DNA from: Bacteroidota bacterium
GTDB lineage: Bacteria; Bacteroidota; JABWAT01
DNA: 64,000 bases
Assembly: GCA_013360915.1 (NCBI GenBank)
Contig: JABWAT010000001.1
Coordinates: 379,259-443,258 of the forward strand
Direction: 5' to 3'
Position numbers and translations under genes: made by a program. This document shows positions 36,599 through 45,155 of this stretch, in pieces. Below the pieces are notes generated by a model. It was not told where the DNA came from and searched no databases. It saw only the letters and a program-made list of their open reading frames with translations. Position 1 is the first letter of the stretch. Every line of letters begins with the position of its first letter.

Positions 36599-37909
36599 TT
36601 ACAGGGAGGTCATCTTCTGATCTTCCTTTTCCCGGTGGGCAATCGACTTTCTGATCGAATCCCCCAATTGGCGGAACTGATCAGGACCCAGCTTATCTTT
36701 TAAGATCTCCAGGTGACGGTCGATACCTTCGACCAGCAACACCAGATTGTTCTTCTCTGCCAGTGAACGCGACAGAAGATAGTATTTCAGAGCATCGCCG
36801 AATTTACCGGTTTCGGCCTGGAAAAAGGCGATATGCGAAAGGGTGAGTGAAATCCCCTGCTGAAAGGATAGTTTCTTAAACAAGTCGAGTGATTTTTTAA
36901 ACGATTCGTAGGCTGCGCCAGAATTGCCGGTTTGCTGATAGACCACACCTGAATTCAGTATGGCCATGGCTTCCAGCTCGACTTCTTCAATTTCGCGGGA
37001 AAACTGGGTTGCCTGCTTAAGAGACTCAAGGGATCTGTTGAGCCGGCCGAGGGACATCTGAATCACACCAATGGTAAGAAATGAGATGGCCAACCCTTTT
37101 TTGTCATCCAGTTCCTTCCGTATCCTCAGGGCTTCTGCAACCATATCCAACGCCTTGTCATAGCGGTTCCAGTACAGATAAATCAAAGCCATCTGATTCC
37201 GGTATTCTGCCACGGTGTAGATATTGGTTTGCCCTGACCGGATACACTGTTCGTAACATTCGAATGCTTTTTCATACTGCATGTGATCGAAATAATTACG
37301 GGCAAGTGTCTGAAGAACATTGATGTACTGATAACCACCCAGGACCGACAATTTTTGTTCGGTAAGCTGGTTTTCAAGGATCGAAATCGTATGAGTACGA
37401 ACCTTTTCAGGGGTGGGAGGATGTAATTGGTGAGGAATTGCAACCGGCAGGTTAAACTGGTCCTCGAACCGGATATGCTCCCAACATGCTTTCAGCAGCG
37501 CAGGACCATCCTGGTAAAGGGCGTCATAGATATATCTGGAAACCCAAAAGACGAAGGGAAACCGTTGAATATGAAAAACGGCCACCGACCGTTCCAGAAA
37601 GGCTGCAGCTTCCTTCTCGGATGAAAACTCGCTGAAAAATGCTTCGGTATCGGTGAACTGAAGCACAAGTTTATGATCAGGATTGCGGCTGCAAATCTCT
37701 TCCAATTGCCGGTCGAGCGGTTTCTTACTCGTCAACCTGATTTCAACCGGCAGGTAACCAAAGCGCAGGACGCGTTCATTAAACAGGTCTATTGCTTTTT
37801 TCCGCTGAACCGGGCTGCTGATTTCAATCAGAACCCTGGTTCCAAGTGGCTGGGCCTTAAAAACCTGCAGTACTTTATCGGAAACCCGGTTGAACTGATA
37901 ATTGAACAT
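36599..37909 (-). CDS. Cytoplasmic TPR protein with unrecognised N-terminal domain
   Basis: 436 aa, no signal peptide or TM helix. Residues 1-150 form a mixed alpha/beta domain that I do not recognise (RVLIEISSPVQRKKAIDLF, HKLVLQFTDTEAFF). Residues about 190-410 are TPR repeats (FDHMQYEKAFECYEQCI, LIYLYWNRYDKALDMVAEAL, YESFKKSLDLF), with a basic tail. It follows the YCF48-like lipoprotein gene by 5 nt and precedes the exporter genes, so it may link them in one transcript. Function unknown. Confidence 0.75.
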   Translation of the reverse strand: MFNYQFNRVSDKVLQVFKAQPLGTRVLIEISSPVQRKKAIDLFNERVLRFGYLPVEIRLTSKKPLDRQLEEICSRNPDHKLVLQFTDTEAFFSEFSSEKEAAAFLERSVAVFHIQRFPFVFWVSRYIYDALYQDGPALLKACWEHIRFEDQFNLPVAIPHQLHPPTPEKVRTHTISILENQLTEQKLSVLGGYQYINVLQTLARNYFDHMQYEKAFECYEQCIRSGQTNIYTVAEYRNQMALIYLYWNRYDKALDMVAEALRIRKELDDKKGLAISFLTIGVIQMSLGRLNRSLESLKQATQFSREIEEVELEAMAILNSGVVYQQTGNSGAAYESFKKSLDLFKKLSFQQGISLTLSHIAFFQAETGKFGDALKYYLLSRSLAEKNNLVLLVEGIDRHLEILKDKLGPDQFRQLGDSIRKSIAHREKEDQKMTSL

Positions 37910-37914
37910 CAGAG

Positions 37915-40722
37915 TTAATTGGTGGACTTGGTGGCGTAGGGTGAGTTGTCTTTCCTGTATTTAAATCCACCGGAAACCGTCCGGAACACTTGCCGGTTAG
38001 AGGTGACGAGCGTTCCGGTATAGGAATTATAGAAATGGGAGCCAATCACCAGGTCAGAGGTAAAGACCTGCTGAGGATCCCAGCTTGCTCCGCCGGTTTT
38101 CGTATAGAGAACCATGCCATTATTTCCAGTCACAATCCCGTTGGTGGCATCCTGGAAGAATAAACTGATCAGGTTGGCATTGGTCACACTCGCCTGCCGG
38201 GTCCAGGTCAGTCCGCGGTCATAGGAGACGGCAATCAGTCCATTTCGGCCACAGATAAAACCAGTCGAATCATTCACAAAAGTCATGTCATTGATTTCAT
38301 CGGTGAATCCGCTCGGAATAAACCGCCATGATTCCCCACCATCCTGAGATTTCAGCATGGTTCCGCCGGTTCCAAACGCATAGACAGTTAACTGATCAAT
38401 AAACCGGATTCCATTGATGCGGGTCCTGGACGTAGAGGCAACCTTTTTCCAGGTTTTACCTCCATCAGAGGTTTTAAACACAATTCCATCATCGGTCACG
38501 GTGACCCATGTCTGGTTGTTCAGGGCCCCAACTGACTGCAACCCAGAGGTGGTTCCGGGAGACAACCCGGACCAGGTATCACCCGCATTGGTTGAAACCA
38601 GTAACATTCCCTTTTCGGCTGCACCGATCACCGTATTCCCAAATCCGCTCAACTGATTAATCTGAACTGACAGACCAGTATTGACCGGAATAAAAGTCAG
38701 CCCACCATCGGTAGACTTCATAACCGATCCGTTGTTTGTAGAAACCAGAATGGCACCGTTTTCGGTGGCACGGAAAGAGGTGTATTGAAGGTCCGAAATC
38801 AGCGGAAAGTACTTCCAGTCCTGATTGCCGGTATTGGTGTAAAACACGGCATTTCCATCTGTCAGCAGCCAACCCCGTTTCCGGCTTGTGTAGTCGGCCT
38901 GCAAGACGGTTGTGTTAGGTGTGGTGGTGACCCTTTCCCAACTGTAAGCACCATCGATGGACTCATAGATCATTCCGTTGCGTGCAACCAGGATCACATG
39001 ACTGGAACTGAATGCCTCGGCATGGACCAGATCGGGTACCACGAAACCTGAATCCTGTGGATTGGGCAGTGGAACTGCATTCCAGGTAACACCAGCATCT
39101 TCTGAGAAGTAGGCCGCATTCATATCGCCGGCAACCAGAATTTTGTCTTTATTCAGAAAGGTCAGTGCATGCAGTTTCACCGGAACAGGTAAATTGGTTT
39201 TATTCCAGAATGATCCGCCATTGGTGGTCCGCAACACCGCGCCGCCATCGGTCAGGGCAAAGCCCAGATCCTGGTTCATAAATCTGATCTTTTGTATCCG
39301 TTCTGAGGTAGCAGACGCCTGAGGCATCCAGGTAAGACCTCCATCGGATGATTTGGCAATAAATCCGTTGGTTCCACCGACAAAAATGGTCCGTGAGTCG
39401 AGCATATCAATGGTGGTGAGGGTGGCATTAAACAGTCCGGATTGTTTCCAGGTTTTACCCTGGTCGGTGGTGATAAACAAACTTCCATCCATTCCGCCAA
39501 CCATTCCCAATGTGGTATCGCAGAAGGAAACGGTATATAAATCATTTTTGGTCGGAGCGGACCGGTTCACCCAGGTCTGTCCGCGGTCCGAAGTAAACAG
39601 GACCATTCCCTCTGATCCGACAGCCCATCCAAGGTCTGCTGTGAAAAATTGAATGGCTCCGATGGTGGCCAGACTTTTTCCGGTCAAAAGCAGCCAGTTT
39701 ACGCCGCCATCGTTGGTTTTAAGCATGGTACCGTTCCGTCCGAAGGCATAGCCAACCAGCGGGTTCATCATCTGAATCGATTCGATTGTATTCTGAGTCG
39801 GGCTGTTCTGGATGGTCCAGGTGGCACCACCATCGTTCGTAAACAGAATGGTTCCGTTAGAACCAGCAACCCACCCGGTATTCGAATCAAGGAAATGAGC
39901 AGCAAGCATATTTTCATTCACTGGAAGGGACAGTACTTCCCAGGCTGTGGCCCCCGGACGCATGGCGATGGCAAATCCATTATTTCCAAAGGCAAAGGCG
40001 GCTCCGAAAGAGGGGGTAACCAGTACCCGGACGGCCTGATCAGGAACGGGGGATTCTTCAGGTGTGAAGGAAAGACCACCATCGGTGGTGCGGGAAATCA
40101 GGCCCGCTCTGCCAGCAATCCATCCGCTGAGGGAATCGGTAAATCCAAGAGACAAAACATCGTTGTAGACATCAGTAGCAAGCAGCGTCCAGGAGTTTCC
40201 ACCATCATTGGTTTTTGCAACTCCACCCTGAGGAAGAGAGATCAATGCACGGTTGTAATCAAATACTCTCACAGAGTAAACCGGACTTTGTGTCCCACTC
40301 TGGACTCTGGTCCAGCTTGCACCACCATCGGTGGTCCGGAGAATGGTACCCAGATTTCCGACTGCAAAGCCAAACTGCCGGTCCACAAAGTGAACATCAA
40401 GTAAACCTTGTGTGGTGCCCGAAGTCTGTTGTTGCCAGGTAAGTCCACCATCATTGGTTTTCAGAATGGTACCGAATCCGCCAACCAACCATCCCTCCAT
40501 TTCTGATACGAACCAGGAAGAGGTGAAATGCACACCGGTCGGTCTCGGCGAGACCCATTCCCAACCCAGTCCTTCTTCAGGCGCTGAGGCAGGCAGCGCA
40601 CTCATAAAAGGAAGCCGGGGAACTTCCACTTTTACGGGTCCGGAGGCGGTTCCACAACCATAGAGAACATAACCGATCACTAAGACGGGCAGAAGGCGGA
40701 GGGAGTTCAGTTTGAAAGACAC
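37915..40722 (-). CDS. Lipoprotein with about 19 YCF48-like (BNR) repeats
   Basis: 935 aa from GTG 40722 (GGAG 8 nt upstream); an in-frame TTG at 40797 lacks a site. The signal ends in VLYGC with Cys23 as lipid anchor. The rest is about 19 tandem units of about 45 aa centred on T-x-DGG-x-T/S-W (for example LKTNDGGLTW, SRTTDGGLSF, LFTNDGGATW, FKTSDGGKTW), the hallmark of YCF48/HCF136-like beta-propellers. Nineteen units imply two or three seven-bladed propellers or one large solenoid. In some units Gly-Gly is altered (SSDGG, IDGAYSW, TNTGNQDW). No T9SS-type C-terminal signal is evident. Outer membrane or surface location is inferred; role unknown, possibly adhesion or assembly. Confidence 0.82.
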   Translation of the reverse strand: MSFKLNSLRLLPVLVIGYVLYGCGTASGPVKVEVPRLPFMSALPASAPEEGLGWEWVSPRPTGVHFTSSWFVSEMEGWLVGGFGTILKTNDGGLTWQQQTSGTTQGLLDVHFVDRQFGFAVGNLGTILRTTDGGASWTRVQSGTQSPVYSVRVFDYNRALISLPQGGVAKTNDGGNSWTLLATDVYNDVLSLGFTDSLSGWIAGRAGLISRTTDGGLSFTPEESPVPDQAVRVLVTPSFGAAFAFGNNGFAIAMRPGATAWEVLSLPVNENMLAAHFLDSNTGWVAGSNGTILFTNDGGATWTIQNSPTQNTIESIQMMNPLVGYAFGRNGTMLKTNDGGVNWLLLTGKSLATIGAIQFFTADLGWAVGSEGMVLFTSDRGQTWVNRSAPTKNDLYTVSFCDTTLGMVGGMDGSLFITTDQGKTWKQSGLFNATLTTIDMLDSRTIFVGGTNGFIAKSSDGGLTWMPQASATSERIQKIRFMNQDLGFALTDGGAVLRTTNGGSFWNKTNLPVPVKLHALTFLNKDKILVAGDMNAAYFSEDAGVTWNAVPLPNPQDSGFVVPDLVHAEAFSSSHVILVARNGMIYESIDGAYSWERVTTTPNTTVLQADYTSRKRGWLLTDGNAVFYTNTGNQDWKYFPLISDLQYTSFRATENGAILVSTNNGSVMKSTDGGLTFIPVNTGLSVQINQLSGFGNTVIGAAEKGMLLVSTNAGDTWSGLSPGTTSGLQSVGALNNQTWVTVTDDGIVFKTSDGGKTWKKVASTSRTRINGIRFIDQLTVYAFGTGGTMLKSQDGGESWRFIPSGFTDEINDMTFVNDSTGFICGRNGLIAVSYDRGLTWTRQASVTNANLISLFFQDATNGIVTGNNGMVLYTKTGGASWDPQQVFTSDLVIGSHFYNSYTGTLVTSNRQVFRTVSGGFKYRKDNSPYATKSTN

Positions 40723-40819
40723 AGTGTTTCTCCGGGAAATACTAAAAAATTTTAAGTATAATTGGCTAATAATACAGCTAAATTCATGCTTTTTCAAATC
40801 GGGTCCACTCTTCTGTGCT
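40723..40819. promoter_or_regulatory. Divergent AT-rich control region between the YCF48 lipoprotein and rqcH
   Basis: 97 nt between the GTG at 40722 (minus) and ATG 40820 (plus). AT-rich with several TA-rich tracts (AAAAAATTTTAAGTATAATT around 40743-40762), suitable for back-to-back promoters. No clear -33/-7 pair is assigned. Confidence 0.3.
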
Positions 40820-42328
40820 ATGATTAATCACTACGTCACACTGGTAAAAATCGTTGGTGAACTCGGCAGCCACCTGCCCGGAAGCCGGTTTGTGGGGGCC
40901 ATCAGTTTCAGGAAAAATGAATTTCATCTTCTTTTTTCGGGGAACCGGTCTGTCGGCGTGTACCTGTACCCTTCCCGCCCTTTTCTGTTTCTGGATGCTC
41001 ATCCCGGACTCCCGGGTAAAAATGTGGCTCATTTCTTTGAAACGGCCATCGGTCAGGAAGTTCAATCGGTTTCCATCCATGAATCGGACAGACAGGTTGC
41101 CATCCACCTCAGCAATGGATTCACGCTGGTCATCCGCGTATACTCTGCCTCAAGCGGAACCGGACTTTATCAGCAAAATCAGTTAATTGAAAGCATCCGG
41201 ACCGTTGAACCACTTTTATTGCCGGATGTCTGGATCAATCCTCTGGATCACCAGAATCTTTGGCCATTTCTTATCACCAGTTTCCAGAATCTGTTAAAAC
41301 GATTCTCGCCAGCAATCACCGGTGAAACACCCCCTCTTTCCGATCTGAGACCTTGGGATCATTACCGGATCTATGGCCACCCCGATAAACCCGATTCCCT
41401 TTTGATTTCGCCTTTGGGAATTTCGGGGCTCAGGGAAATCCGGTTAATTACTGATGGCAGCCGTGAGCTCAGGAAGGCTGAACTGGGACGACGTCAGGCC
41501 GATGAATTCAAGAACCGGAAAGCACAGGCCATCAGGCAGGTACAGGATCGGTTAAGCCGGCTCAAACAAACCATTCTTCAGCTTTCATCTTTTCTGGAAG
41601 ATGATTCAAAACATACTGCTGAAGCTCACCTGGGACATTTGCTTCAGTCCTTTCCCGATCAGGAACTCCGTGGACTTGAATCGGTCCGCATTTCTGACTG
41701 GACCACTGACCAACAGGAACCCAGGCTGATCAGACTGAATCCGACCCTAACCATCCGTGAAAATGCGGTACGGTTTTTTGACCGGTCTAAACGGATGAAG
41801 CAAACCCTGGGGGAAAAAAAACTGATTCTGAAGAAAACCATTGAGTCGGTTTATCAGATTGAACAGCTTCTTGCTCAACTGAACAATACTGAAAATGGAC
41901 GGGAACTTCAGTCATTGCTCAAACAACTCCCCATGCAAACCGGTCCGACACCTTCAGGAGATGCACCGGAACCTTTTCACCGGTTTCCATCGAAATTCGG
42001 ATATGAAATACTGGTCGGCAAACATGCGAAGGGCAATGATTTTCTGCTGAGCAAAGTGGCTGGTAAGAATGACATCTGGTTTCATTGCCGCGGTGATTCG
42101 GGAAGTCATGTGATTCTGCCCAACCGGCAACCCGTCTATCCGGGAAAAGCACAACTTGAGGAAGCAGCCGCGTTGGCCGCCTGGTTTTCCAGACAGCAAA
42201 AGTCGGATTGGGTTCCGGTCAGCTACACATTTGTCAAATACGTCAGAAAACCCAGACAGGCGGCACCGGGTGCCGTGATTATTGAACGGGAAGAAGTGCT
42301 GTTCGTTTCTCCCCGTGCGTCCTCCTGA
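40820..42328 (+). CDS. rqcH: Rqc2/RqcH homolog (NFACT protein) for ribosome quality control
   Basis: 502 aa. NFACT-N (about 5-200), helix-hairpin-helix region and coiled coil (about 210-370), NFACT-R/DUF814 domain (about 395-500; FGYEILVGKHAKGNDFLLSKV and DIWFHCRGDSGSHVIL). The Asp90-Arg91 pair (HESDRQVAI) matches the DR motif needed for tRNA handling in bacterial RqcH. Family role: binds 50S subunits obstructed by peptidyl-tRNA and adds C-terminal Ala tails as a degradation tag. ATG 40820 is chosen by homology; no strong Shine-Dalgarno is seen. It converges with the kinase gene with a 3-nt gap. Confidence 0.9.
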   Translation: MINHYVTLVKIVGELGSHLPGSRFVGAISFRKNEFHLLFSGNRSVGVYLYPSRPFLFLDAHPGLPGKNVAHFFETAIGQEVQSVSIHESDRQVAIHLSNGFTLVIRVYSASSGTGLYQQNQLIESIRTVEPLLLPDVWINPLDHQNLWPFLITSFQNLLKRFSPAITGETPPLSDLRPWDHYRIYGHPDKPDSLLISPLGISGLREIRLITDGSRELRKAELGRRQADEFKNRKAQAIRQVQDRLSRLKQTILQLSSFLEDDSKHTAEAHLGHLLQSFPDQELRGLESVRISDWTTDQQEPRLIRLNPTLTIRENAVRFFDRSKRMKQTLGEKKLILKKTIESVYQIEQLLAQLNNTENGRELQSLLKQLPMQTGPTPSGDAPEPFHRFPSKFGYEILVGKHAKGNDFLLSKVAGKNDIWFHCRGDSGSHVILPNRQPVYPGKAQLEEAAALAAWFSRQQKSDWVPVSYTFVKYVRKPRQAAPGAVIIEREEVLFVSPRASS

Positions 42329-42331
42329 GTG

Positions 42332-44527
42332 TTACTTCTGGTTTGAGGAATAATAGTAGTAGTAGTTCCCCTGACTGGACAGGTGGTTTTTCCTGACTTT
42401 ATTCAATACAACACCCAGAACCTTCGGTCCAAACCGGTTTGCGATAGTACGGTATTGCCGGATAAAATCACGCTTATTCACCAGCTCGGCACCACTCACA
42501 TAGATCAGTCCATCGGCATGCTCTGCATAGATGTACACATCACCCACCGAGAGGGATGGAGGCGCATCCATGATGATATAGTCGTACTGGGCCCGGAACT
42601 TATTAATATGGCTCATGAACTCTTCACTTGAGATCAACGGAACCGGAGAAACCGGAATCGTACCGGAAGCGATGACATCAAAAGTAGCTGAGTGAAAGGA
42701 TTCTACTTTCTGAACGCCGGACAGGTCACCGTTAAGAATAAGCTCGGTCAGACCGGGGAATTTACGGATTGGAAGGTGTTTGTCAACCGTCGGACGGCGC
42801 AAGTCACCATCAATCAAAAGAACTTTATAACCCAGGTCAGCCAGTGAGCCAGCCATGAGGATTCCGGTAAAGGTCTTCCCTTCCTGCGGAATGGTACTGG
42901 TGGTCAGCAGGAAAAGGCCATTTTCGCGACCTTTACGGTTCAGAATATAATTGATATTAATCGATATCTGACGGTGCATTTCCTGAACAATGGCAGAGAT
43001 ATCCTTAATGAGGTTGCCGGTAGCCAGGCGTTCCTCATCCACTGGCACCTGACCCAGAATCTGAATGTTCAGTTTTTCAAGATCATCCAGTTTGTGAATC
43101 CGGTTATCCATCTTTTTAAGACCGATCGACAGACCCAGTCCAACCAGTAATCCAAGAACCGTCAGTAAGGAAACCATTCTGGCGCGCTGAGGCTCAACAG
43201 CAACAAAATCGGGGATGGCAAGGTCAATCACCTTGATATTGGTGTTGATCTGCAATTCAGAAATGATGGCTTCCTGATATTTTTTCTCCAGGATCAGATA
43301 CAATTCTTCGGCAGACCGTCTTGCTCTTTCCAGGCGGGCATACTCAACATTTTTTGTCGGAATGGCCTGAAAACGTTTTTCATAATCGGCTAACAGGGTC
43401 TGTAATTTTTCAATCTTAAAGTTCTCAATGACGATTGATACGGTTCCAACAGCGATTTTATTCTGATTTTGCCGAACCAATTCCATGGTATTGCTGCCTG
43501 GCAACTCACTCTGGATGGATTCTTCTATACGTTTTTCCAGCAGTTCACGAAGATTTTTGGCTTCACGCTCAAGACGTTCCATTTCGGCTTTTGCGGCTGG
43601 AGCGGCCGTATCAAGCGTCGCACGCTGTATATCGCGACGGCTTTCCGTTTCGGCAATTTTTTGCTGAAGGATTCTGATGTAGGAATCAGAATAGCCGCTG
43701 AATTCAACCGAACTTGATGGTTGAAGCGTTTTAAGTTGTTCACGGGCTATCCGGATTTCTTCCTCAAAAATTCCAATCTGTAAACGGGACTCATTGATGC
43801 GGGCTTCAAGAGAAGCAATGTTGCTCACCACATTTTGTGATTCACTCGAAACGGTCACAATCCCACTCTGGACCATGTAGGTCTGAATATCATTCTCACT
43901 TTTCCGGAGGTCCTGAGCTTTTTCATCCAACTGTGTTTTGATGAAGTTTTTCACAATGGATTGAGTGGTCCGGTTGTTGGTAAGGTCATTGACGATATAC
44001 ACATTCGCAAGAATGTTCGCGATGATGGCTGCCTCTTCCGGATCGGAACTCATGAAGGAAATATTGATAATGTCGAGTGCCCGGGGAGAGGTGGCGTTTC
44101 TGTTAAGAAGGACGGTTCCGAGTACTGAATAGGGGTTCCCTGTTCCCTGAATGGTTGAAAAAAGAGGAAAACGGGCGAGGGCCGGATTAACCCGAAGGCT
44201 TTCTGCCATGGCTGTCACCACCAGTTCGCCGAACTGGCGGGACCGGATCAGTTCGAGTTCATTGCCAAGCGCCCGGCTTTGGTTTGATCCGAAATTGCCC
44301 GAAAACAAGGACACTTCCTGAGTGGTTTTTCCATACAGCAACCGGACCGTTGATAAGTACACGTTCGGCTGATAGTAGTAGTAGATATAGCTGACGGTAA
44401 ATGCCAGAACGGTGGAGGAAATGATAATCCATTTCCACCTCCTGACAGAATCCAGAAAATCTTCAATGGTAAGAAATTCGGTTCCGGTGGTCTGGTTTGT
44501 CGGTATTTGTTCGTTACGTTGTTCCAT
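42332..44527 (-). CDS. Wzz/BY-kinase: polysaccharide co-polymerase fused to tyrosine autokinase
   Basis: 731 aa. Two TM helices (about 33-52 and about 440-460) flank a long periplasmic coiled-coil Wzz region (about 190-400). The cytoplasmic BY-kinase has Walker A IPQEGKTF, Walker A' LLIDGDLRRP and Walker B YIIMDAPP. The C-terminus ends with a tyrosine cluster (Y722-726), the autophosphorylation tail. Controls chain length and export of capsule or exopolysaccharide in partnership with an outer membrane channel not encoded here. AAGAG upstream of ATG 44527. Part of a run with an acetyltransferase and a flippase-like gene. Confidence 0.93.
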   Translation of the reverse strand: MEQRNEQIPTNQTTGTEFLTIEDFLDSVRRWKWIIISSTVLAFTVSYIYYYYQPNVYLSTVRLLYGKTTQEVSLFSGNFGSNQSRALGNELELIRSRQFGELVVTAMAESLRVNPALARFPLFSTIQGTGNPYSVLGTVLLNRNATSPRALDIINISFMSSDPEEAAIIANILANVYIVNDLTNNRTTQSIVKNFIKTQLDEKAQDLRKSENDIQTYMVQSGIVTVSSESQNVVSNIASLEARINESRLQIGIFEEEIRIAREQLKTLQPSSSVEFSGYSDSYIRILQQKIAETESRRDIQRATLDTAAPAAKAEMERLEREAKNLRELLEKRIEESIQSELPGSNTMELVRQNQNKIAVGTVSIVIENFKIEKLQTLLADYEKRFQAIPTKNVEYARLERARRSAEELYLILEKKYQEAIISELQINTNIKVIDLAIPDFVAVEPQRARMVSLLTVLGLLVGLGLSIGLKKMDNRIHKLDDLEKLNIQILGQVPVDEERLATGNLIKDISAIVQEMHRQISININYILNRKGRENGLFLLTTSTIPQEGKTFTGILMAGSLADLGYKVLLIDGDLRRPTVDKHLPIRKFPGLTELILNGDLSGVQKVESFHSATFDVIASGTIPVSPVPLISSEEFMSHINKFRAQYDYIIMDAPPSLSVGDVYIYAEHADGLIYVSGAELVNKRDFIRQYRTIANRFGPKVLGVVLNKVRKNHLSSQGNYYYYYSSNQK

Positions 44528-44533
44528 CAGCTC

Positions 44534-45118
44534 TTAAGATATTGGTTCAATTTCCTGTTGATTCAACCGGTAGGCCTGACCGCAGGACCTGCAGGTCGCC
44601 GGGAAGGTTTCCGGTAATTTAACTCCGCACTGGCACATCCATCCGCGCTGTCTGGCCGGATTTCCGGTCATTAGTGCATAGGCAGGCACTGACCGTGTGA
44701 CCACAGCCCCGGCTCCGATAAAGCAAAAACGACCCAGCGTTATGCCACAAACAATGGTCGCATTGGCACCGATACTGGCCCCTTTCCGGACCAATGTGGT
44801 CTTATACTCTTCCTTTCGGGAAACGGCAGATCTGGGGTTGATCACATTGGTGAACACCATGGATGGTCCCAGAAACACGTCATCCTCACAAATAACACCG
44901 GTGTAAACAGATACATTGTTTTGAATTTTAACATTCCGTCCAAGTCTGACACCGGGAGAAATCACCACATTTTGACCGATATTACAATTCTCGCCGATCA
45001 CCGAATCCTTCATTATATGACTGAAGTGCCAGATTTTGGTTCCGGGGCCGATTTCACAAGGCAGATCGACATAGGAGGACTCGTGAATAAAAACCTGATC
45101 CAATTGGGGTGATTTCAT
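44534..45118 (-). CDS. Hexapeptide-repeat N-acetyltransferase, WbpD/WlbB-like
   Basis: 194 aa from ATG 45118. Left-handed beta-helix with many hexapeptide units (IHESSYVDLPCEIGPG, NCNIGQNVVISPG, VKIQNNVSVYTGV, VFLGPSMVF). VCGITLGRFCFIGAGAVVTRSVP and GNPAR are hallmarks of UDP-2-acetamido-3-amino-glucuronate acetyltransferases used for O-antigen sugars. A small C-terminal Cys cluster (CQCG, CRSCG) looks like a zinc ribbon. Upstream in-frame sequence to 45265 overlaps the flippase gene and is not family-like. The synthesis genes for the other steps are not in the window. Confidence 0.88.
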   Translation of the reverse strand: MKSPQLDQVFIHESSYVDLPCEIGPGTKIWHFSHIMKDSVIGENCNIGQNVVISPGVRLGRNVKIQNNVSVYTGVICEDDVFLGPSMVFTNVINPRSAVSRKEEYKTTLVRKGASIGANATIVCGITLGRFCFIGAGAVVTRSVPAYALMTGNPARQRGWMCQCGVKLPETFPATCRSCGQAYRLNQQEIEPIS

Positions 45119-45155
45119 GACATTGGGTGCAAAACTGTTAAAGTTAGCCGATGAA

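Noticed and set aside
39649-40404. Plus-strand open frame of 251 codons opposite the YCF48 repeats
   Set aside because: Repeat-derived antisense frame; the minus-strand lipoprotein explains the sequence.
37915-40722. Regular DNA repeats suggesting a CRISPR array or satellite
   Set aside because: The period is about 135 nt and the repeats code for YCF48-like protein units; no identical short repeat and spacer pattern.
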